A stretch of 64,000 bases of DNA from Ceratopteris richardii. Lineage: Eukaryota; Streptophyta; Polypodiopsida; Polypodiales; Pteridaceae. Position 1 is the first letter of the stretch, and every line of letters begins with the position of its first letter. Below, piece by piece: positions 58,466 to 64,000 of the stretch. The position numbers and the translations under genes are program-made. The notes beneath the pieces are model-generated. The model searched no databases. It was not told the DNA's origin and saw nothing but the letters and a program-made list of their open reading frames with translations. The stretch lies in NCBI GenBank assembly GCA_020310875.1, contig CM035437.1, forward strand, positions 45,382,556 to 45,446,555, given 5' to 3'.

Positions 58466-60993
58466 TTCTCCTCAATAGGAGTGGCAATAAGTTTATAGTC
58501 TTCAATGCCAAAACATTGCAATAATGTGTCAATATATTTCATTTGACACAAAAAATTCTACCATCAACTTGCATAAAGTGAATTCCCAAACAATGATGCA
58601 AATGCTCCAAATCAGACATCTCAATGATGCATGCAAATCAGCCTTAAAATTAGCAATATGCTTCTCATGAGGACCAATGACCAGCATGTCATCAACATAC
58701 ACGACAATGATCAAAAGCACATCATTTGCACGGTTAACATATAAGGTGCTTTCAGTTGGATTGTTCTCAAAACCATGTGCAATTAGATAGGCATGTATCT
58801 TTTCATACCAAGCACATTGTGCTTGCTTCAAACCATATAATGCCTTTTTCAATCTGCACATGCCCGTTCTACACAAATCCATGGGGCTAAAAAACATACA
58901 CTTCTTCATGCAATTCACCTTTCAGAAATGTAGTTTTAATGTCCAACTGATTTACATTCCAACCATGATGAGTTGCAAGTGCATAGATGCTACGAATAGT
59001 AGTCTTTCGGCATGTAGGTGCAAAGGTCTCATCAAAATCAATGCCTCTTTCCTATGCATAACCCTTTGCAACAATCCTAGCCTTATACATGTCAATTGTT
59101 CCATCAGGCTTACGCTTCAACTTGTGTACCCACTTAGTGCCAATGGCTTTCTTGACTGGAGACAAGTCACATAAAGACCAAGTACCATTTTTCATGATAG
59201 CATCATATTCTGATTGCATAGCAACCATCCAATTTTCAAAAAATTATGCTTCATCAAACAAACTAGGCTCATTCTCATCACAGAGACTAGATGCAACCAT
59301 AGCATAGCAATCTTATGCAAAAGAAGCACTATGAGAACCATAACCAATACAATATAATAGAGGTGCATCTAATTTGCTGTCACACAAAGTTTGCACCAGC
59401 CATTTTGGCATATTTTTTGCCTCCTCAATATCAGCTCTCTCATCAAAAAGTGCATTATGTAAATTTGCAGCGGAAATGGAATGATCTGCATCATCACATG
59501 AAACCTCTAAAAGCTGAGAAGTTGCCTCATTAGGACCAGCACTAGACTGTCCACTTGTAAAAAGAGGCAGCAAAGTGTCATTCATGTCTTTGGAGCTAAC
59601 TGATGTCTCCTTAGTACATGAAAGTAATGGCTAAATAGCATCTTCCACAAAAAAACATCATGGCTAACCAAAATGTGTTTAGTCTATGGATGATTCAAAT
59701 GATAGCCTTTGCTTTCAGAACCGTACCCAACAGAAATACATTTCACTACTTTATCATCCAATTTCCTGTGTTGTTGATCAGGCACTAATGCATATGTCAC
59801 ACAACTAAAAACACACAGGTGAGCAACAGATGGATTGCAACCATGCCAAGCCTCATATGGGGTGATAGACTCCAATGCTTTAGTGAGATACCTATTAAGT
59901 ACATATGTTGCACACATGACAACCTCAAGCCAAAAACTATGTGGTAAAGCCTGACTCTTGACCATACACCTCACCATCTCCATAAGTGACCCATTCTTTC
60001 GTTCAGCAACTCCATTCTAAAGAGGTGTATATGGCAATGTGCACTGATATTTTATCCCACGTTCAACGAGAAAGGCATTAAAGTTAGAAGACATATATTC
60101 TCCCCCTCGATCAAAAGGGAGGGTGCCCATTTTACATGCTAAAATATTTTTAGACAAAACCACAAATTGTTTGAAGCACATAAACACTTTGGACTTTGTT
60201 TTCAATGGATATACCCATGCATGCTTGGAAAAATCATCGATGAAAGTCACGAATTAAAGATAGTTTCCAAAAGAGGATGTCTGCATAAGACCACAAACAT
60301 CACTGTGAATAAGCTGTAATTTCTGAGTAGCTTGAACTGAACCATCTTTTGGGAAGGAGGAATGCTACATTTTGCCCAAAATATAGCCTTCACTTACATG
60401 TTTACCAGGTGCCTCAAGTTTGGGCAAAGAGGACACCATATTAGATTTTTGCAGGCATAGCAAACTAGCAAAATTTAGATGACCAAAGTGTGCATTCCAA
60501 AGCTTTGCATCTGACAAAACCTGAGAATAACGTACTGCACACGTTGAATCATTAACAGATTTTTCATAGTCTATGAGCTTATACATCCACGACATAAAAT
60601 GCCAAAAGTGATAATGACATCGCCATTTGACAGATCATGAACTGTACATTTGTCATCAACAAATTTCACAACTAAGCCAATCTTGGCTAAAGTTGAAACT
60701 GATAACAAATTCTTCTTGATCCCTAGCACAAATAAAGCATCTGACAATATAAAAGAACTACCATCAACAATATTCAGAATGATCTTACCAACTCCCATAA
60801 CAGGATAAGAGGAGTTGTTGGTGCATGTGATAGTATTCCCTGTAGGGGCAGGCTCAATTGAAGTGAAGAAACTACACTGCGAGGTAATATGTTTGGTTGT
60901 CCCATTATCAAAGTACCAAACATCTGAGTCTACTACAGACATACACTCTTCATGTGAACATGGGTCAAAATTGCAAACAGTAGTAAATGCCAT
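58466..60993 (-). pseudogene. Element L pol: Ty1/copia protease, integrase and RT, 3' truncated
   Basis: Minus-strand order: protease at 60571-60993 (WYFDNGTTKHIT, where Asn replaces Ser in DSG); pre-integrase HFGHLNFASL near 60480; integrase with MTFIDDFSKHAWVYP, FDRGGEYMS, and after a stop NGVAERKNG, with the catalytic Glu retained; integrase end at 59684-59983 (ATYVLNRYLTKALESITPYE); RT from about 59250 (GTKWVHKLK, KARIVAKGY) with LDIKTTFLKGELHEEVYV near 58935 and VVYVDDMLVIG near 58690. RT ends at about 58475 in IATPIEEN, where it joins element K's RT. RNase H and the 3' LTR are absent. Scattered stops make it non-functional. Confidence 0.88.
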
Positions 60994-61009
60994 TCTTCAT
61001 TCTGTGAAG

Positions 61010-61980
61010 ATTAGTAGACTCTATTTTGGGTATAGAGGCCTCAGCAACAACCATTCCAACGTCTTTCTTCCTTGCCATTTAGCAGCCAATTTTGGACAAC
61101 TCTTTATGACATGATCATTTGCTTTCTAGTATTTGCAAAACAATTTCTACTTTTCTGTTTTCTTCTCATCTCTATCATCCTTCTTTGATTGTGCAAAATT
61201 AGCACATTTTTGCTACCTAATAGAAGAGCTCCATTTACCTTGGCCCTTCTAACTAGCCAAGAAAGCTTGATTTGCAACACACATAATGGACCTGTTTTTC
61301 CTAGACTAATCTTCCTGCAATAGAACAGAGACTAACTCCTCAAATGTTAAGGAATTCGGATTGCCTTTCATCATCAAACAACGAGTAGAAGAAAAACTAT
61401 GATATGAATCCAAAAGACCATTCAGAACAGTCTACACAAGTGAACTTTCAGGCAAGACTTCATCAGCAGAAATCAATTGTTCTTTCAAATATTTGATCTT
61501 TGTCAAAAAACTATCCATGGAATCACCTTCATTCATGTGCTCACTCTCCAACTGTTTTCGGAGTTAAGCAACATGAACCTCATTCCTTGCCTGGTATAAA
61601 GTGGTAAGTGTATCCAGAGCATCCTTAGCTTTTTTGCAAGAGTGAATGTTAGGTATAATGGCATGTTTCATAGACAAGGCTATCAATGCATGTGCCTGAG
61701 CATCTCTGTCATCCCAACAAATTTGCTTTACAGTAGGTGTAGCAAGAATTGTAGCACAAACAAGAACATGAAGAATATCATCATCTTCAACGTCATCTAC
61801 ATCACCTTCAACAACTGTGTTTGCAGGTGTGATAGGGAATTTTTCAACACCTTGCATAATATTCCACAGTCCTTTTGCAACCAATACATGATGCATCATA
61901 TAAGCCCATAATGGGTAATTGGTACCATCCAACTTATCCTCAGCAGCCAACATACAGAATACATCACTACTTTCAGCCAT
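61010..61980 (-). pseudogene. Element L gag: Ty1/copia gag with zinc knuckle
   Basis: The frame starts at 61980 (MAESSDVFCMLAAEDKLDGT) and is open to 61564, with LDGTNYPLWAYMM near the start, WDDRDAQAHALIALSM and the KDALDTLTTLY segment typical of copia gag. Further gag reading continues after stops to a zinc knuckle near 61080-61125 of the form CX2[stop]X4HX4C, in which TAG sits at the second Cys. The gag start lies 355 bp from the LTR. Confidence 0.82.
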
Positions 61981-62335
61981 GGCTAGTGAATAAAATACCT
62001 TGATGCAGAAAAATGATTGTATATCAAAACCTTGAATAGAACTACCCTATTGACTTCTGTTAAACATGTAGTAGACTTCGAGATGCTTATATTGGTGAAT
62101 AGAAATCTATATATATCTTTGGCACAAAAAGATGAAATAGCCTACACAAGCATTATGATAGTGCATTCAGAGGCCGAAACGAGTTGAGATCGCGATTTTG
62201 GCACCAGAAAGCAAAGCAGTTTTAATCTCATAATCACCTTGAGTATGCTCACCAAATTTCATGCAATTTTGAGACTGTGATCAGAGGGGTGTCGATGATG
62301 CCCTAGATGAAGCAGTGACTTGCTCTAATACCAAT

Positions 62336-62544
62336 TGTTGGAGTTTGAGGTATGCGGAAGAACACAAACAGTATAAGGAAGAAGAAGAAGAATCTTGGAG
62401 CACAACACACAATATTGAATGTATTACCACTAGAATGTACAAAGATAATTGACCTGTTAGGGTTATAGGAATATATACAAGCCGGGGGAAAAAACTCCTA
62501 AAGAGGGAAAAAAGTGCCTGGCAGTCCTAGTGTGTTCACACACA
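62336..62544 (-). repeat. Element L 5' LTR (outer border uncertain)
   Basis: On the minus strand the LTR ends CAAACTCCAACA, two bases before the primer site TGGTATTAGAGCAAG (one C to T change from the initiator tRNA-Met site). The outer border near 62544 (CACACA) is a guess, since no partner LTR is present. It lies between element L gag and element M. Confidence 0.6.
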
Positions 62545-62559
62545 TCACCACCTAAATAT

Positions 62560-63735
62560 ATCAATAGCGCAATAGGAACCTTCTTCGTGACATTCATGGC
62601 CACGGAGATGATATCTGGGATGGGGAATCATCAAAATCCTCATCTCCATCACTCCTTGCCTATGTTGATTGATGACTATGGTAGCTACTATCTTTTTCTT
62701 CTTAGGATAGTCCTTGAAAAGATGATGTCCTAGACATCCATAGCACAATCCTTCCTTCATTGCCTTCTCTTTTTGTTGAGGGTTGAGGATGTACTTATTG
62801 TACGACCTCTCAGTGAGAGCAAACACTTTCCTTTTTCCTCTTGAAATTATCTTGATCATGTGCACTTGCTTGGCCTCTTTCTGAGGTTGTGCACAGATCG
62901 ATCCAAGCGTGGATGTGGAAAAGGATCAGCTCATCTTAGTCCATGAGGATCTCTGACACTAGGAGCCTATACCCCTATGGCCATTATCATAAACTAGAGC
63001 CATCTTCATGGCTTGTGCCAAAGAGTGACACCTATCCTTCCTAACTAAAGGTCAAATAGTTTCTCTAAGTCTGAAGATGAACTTGTGGACTTGGAGAAAC
63101 TCTGGGATAGAGTCAGGTACTTTGAGAAGTACCTCTCTATACTTATTTACGTACTCTTGAATAGTTTGGTTTTTTTATTGATGAAAAATCAAGTGCCTAG
63201 TGCTCTAGACTTCTTGTCAAGTGGTACAAAATTATTATAGAACAAGACTTTGAATTAGTCCCATGTCAGCTCTTTCTTGTCTTGCTCTATCTTACACCAC
63301 CACCTGTGGGCAACGTCCATGAGATTATATGTGGCCTTCTGAATTTCATGCCTATCATCCATGATATGGAATAGACTAAAGCACTGCTCCCACTTGCCAA
63401 GCCATTTCTCAATAGGATCAACAGTCCTAGCACTAGCAGAGCTATGATATCTTGGCAGCTTAAGATCCTTAAACTGTCATCAGGCCTCTCTAACTAGTAT
63501 GCTTTCTCTAGGAATCTCTAGAATTTGATGCTGGCCTAGACCATCTAACTCCATCCCTCATAGGTTAGTCTCTGGCATAACTTCCTCTTTCTTGGAGCCA
63601 TGCATGTGCTCCAAGGTATCATGAAGTGCGCTCTCTAACTATGCTATCCTAGCACTCATGGTCTCTCTAGCATATGAGGTATGCTCACCCATGAGTGTAT
63701 CAGTCCTAACTAGTGAAGAAGATCTTGATTCCATT
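62560..63735 (-). pseudogene. Element M: Ty3/gypsy gag with zinc knuckle, decayed
   Basis: The minus strand starts near 63735 (MESRSSSLVRTDTLMGEHTS) and reads a Retrotrans_gag-type domain: TVDPIEKWLGKWEQCFSLFH, YNLMDVAHRWWCKIEQDKKE, FKVLFYNNFVPLDKKSR. A zinc-knuckle-like CYGCLGHHLFKDYP (last Cys replaced by Tyr) sits near 62750. Stops and at least one frameshift interrupt it. It has the same orientation as chromovirus K and ends where element L's LTR begins, so it is likely the 5' part of K with L inserted between. That link is inference. Confidence 0.75.
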
Positions 63736-64000
63736 CTAGGATAAAGTGAAGGTCTCTTTTTCTATTTTATGGTTTTATGCTTTTTTTTTAGTTTGTGTGT
63801 CTTATGTACACATAAGATAACAAAGTGGCAATGGAAATGAACTAATCACAAGCCTCTGCATGAAGAAATGATAGGAAAAGAAACTGTTAATATGATGTGC
63901 TACTTTTTACGCATATGCATGGAAAATTTTAAAAAATTTGGCAGCATTTCATTAGGAAAATGGAAATTAGAAAAAAAAAACTAACTGCACTACACACACT

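Overview
This window is nuclear DNA from a land plant with a large, retroelement-packed genome. I cannot name the species. The plant signs are Ty3/gypsy and Ty1/copia LTR retrotransposons of plant type, a primer-binding site complementary to plant tRNA-Asp, chromoviruses, plant LINEs, and a fragment of a cell-wall alpha-expansin gene. I see no intact host gene, no tRNA or rRNA gene, no CRISPR array and nothing bacterial. Almost everything recognisable is a mobile element, and many are nested in one another. All domain calls are my own reading of the six-frame translations; no database was searched.

Layout. 1-5.2 kb: nothing recognisable. 5.2-6.5 kb: minus-strand remains of a Ty3/gypsy polyprotein. 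6.5-26.5 kb: an old inverted Ty3 element (B, minus strand) split by a young, complete 17,359-bp Ty3 element (A, 7413-24771, plus strand). A has 590-bp LTRs differing at one base, a perfect AGATC target duplication, a tRNA-Asp-type primer site, a long leader carrying a tandem array of near-palindromic CGCG repeats, a very long gag-pol frame, a large second ORF of unknown function, and a polypurine tract. 26.5-38.7 kb: D, a decayed relative of A, split by a 7,770-bp Ty1/copia element (E, minus strand, target duplication GCTTA). E itself holds a 979-bp terminal-inverted-repeat element and an antisense stretch with a broken expansin gene. 38.7-47.5 kb: a decayed copia remnant (G), then a gypsy chromodomain interrupted by a second copy of the E family (F, 3,341 bp, target duplication CAATG). 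47.5-50.8 kb: another decayed copia element (H). 52.0-55.5 kb: two LINE fragments in opposite orientation (I, J). 55.5-63.7 kb: a minus-strand chromovirus (K and M), apparently interrupted by a 3'-truncated copia element (L).

How the parts work together. Element A is the most interesting object. Its polyprotein reads gag, three zinc knuckles, protease, reverse transcriptase, RNase H, two consecutive integrase-type H2C2 zinc-binding modules, integrase core, and then a second retropepsin-like domain. Four in-frame stop codons interrupt its two long frames, and all four are TAG. The decayed relatives B and D carry the same leader layout and the same duplicated H2C2 region, so these are family traits rather than accidents of one copy. 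The E/F copia family lacks any visible reverse transcriptase and has lost the integrase catalytic Glu in both copies, so it was probably mobilised in trans.
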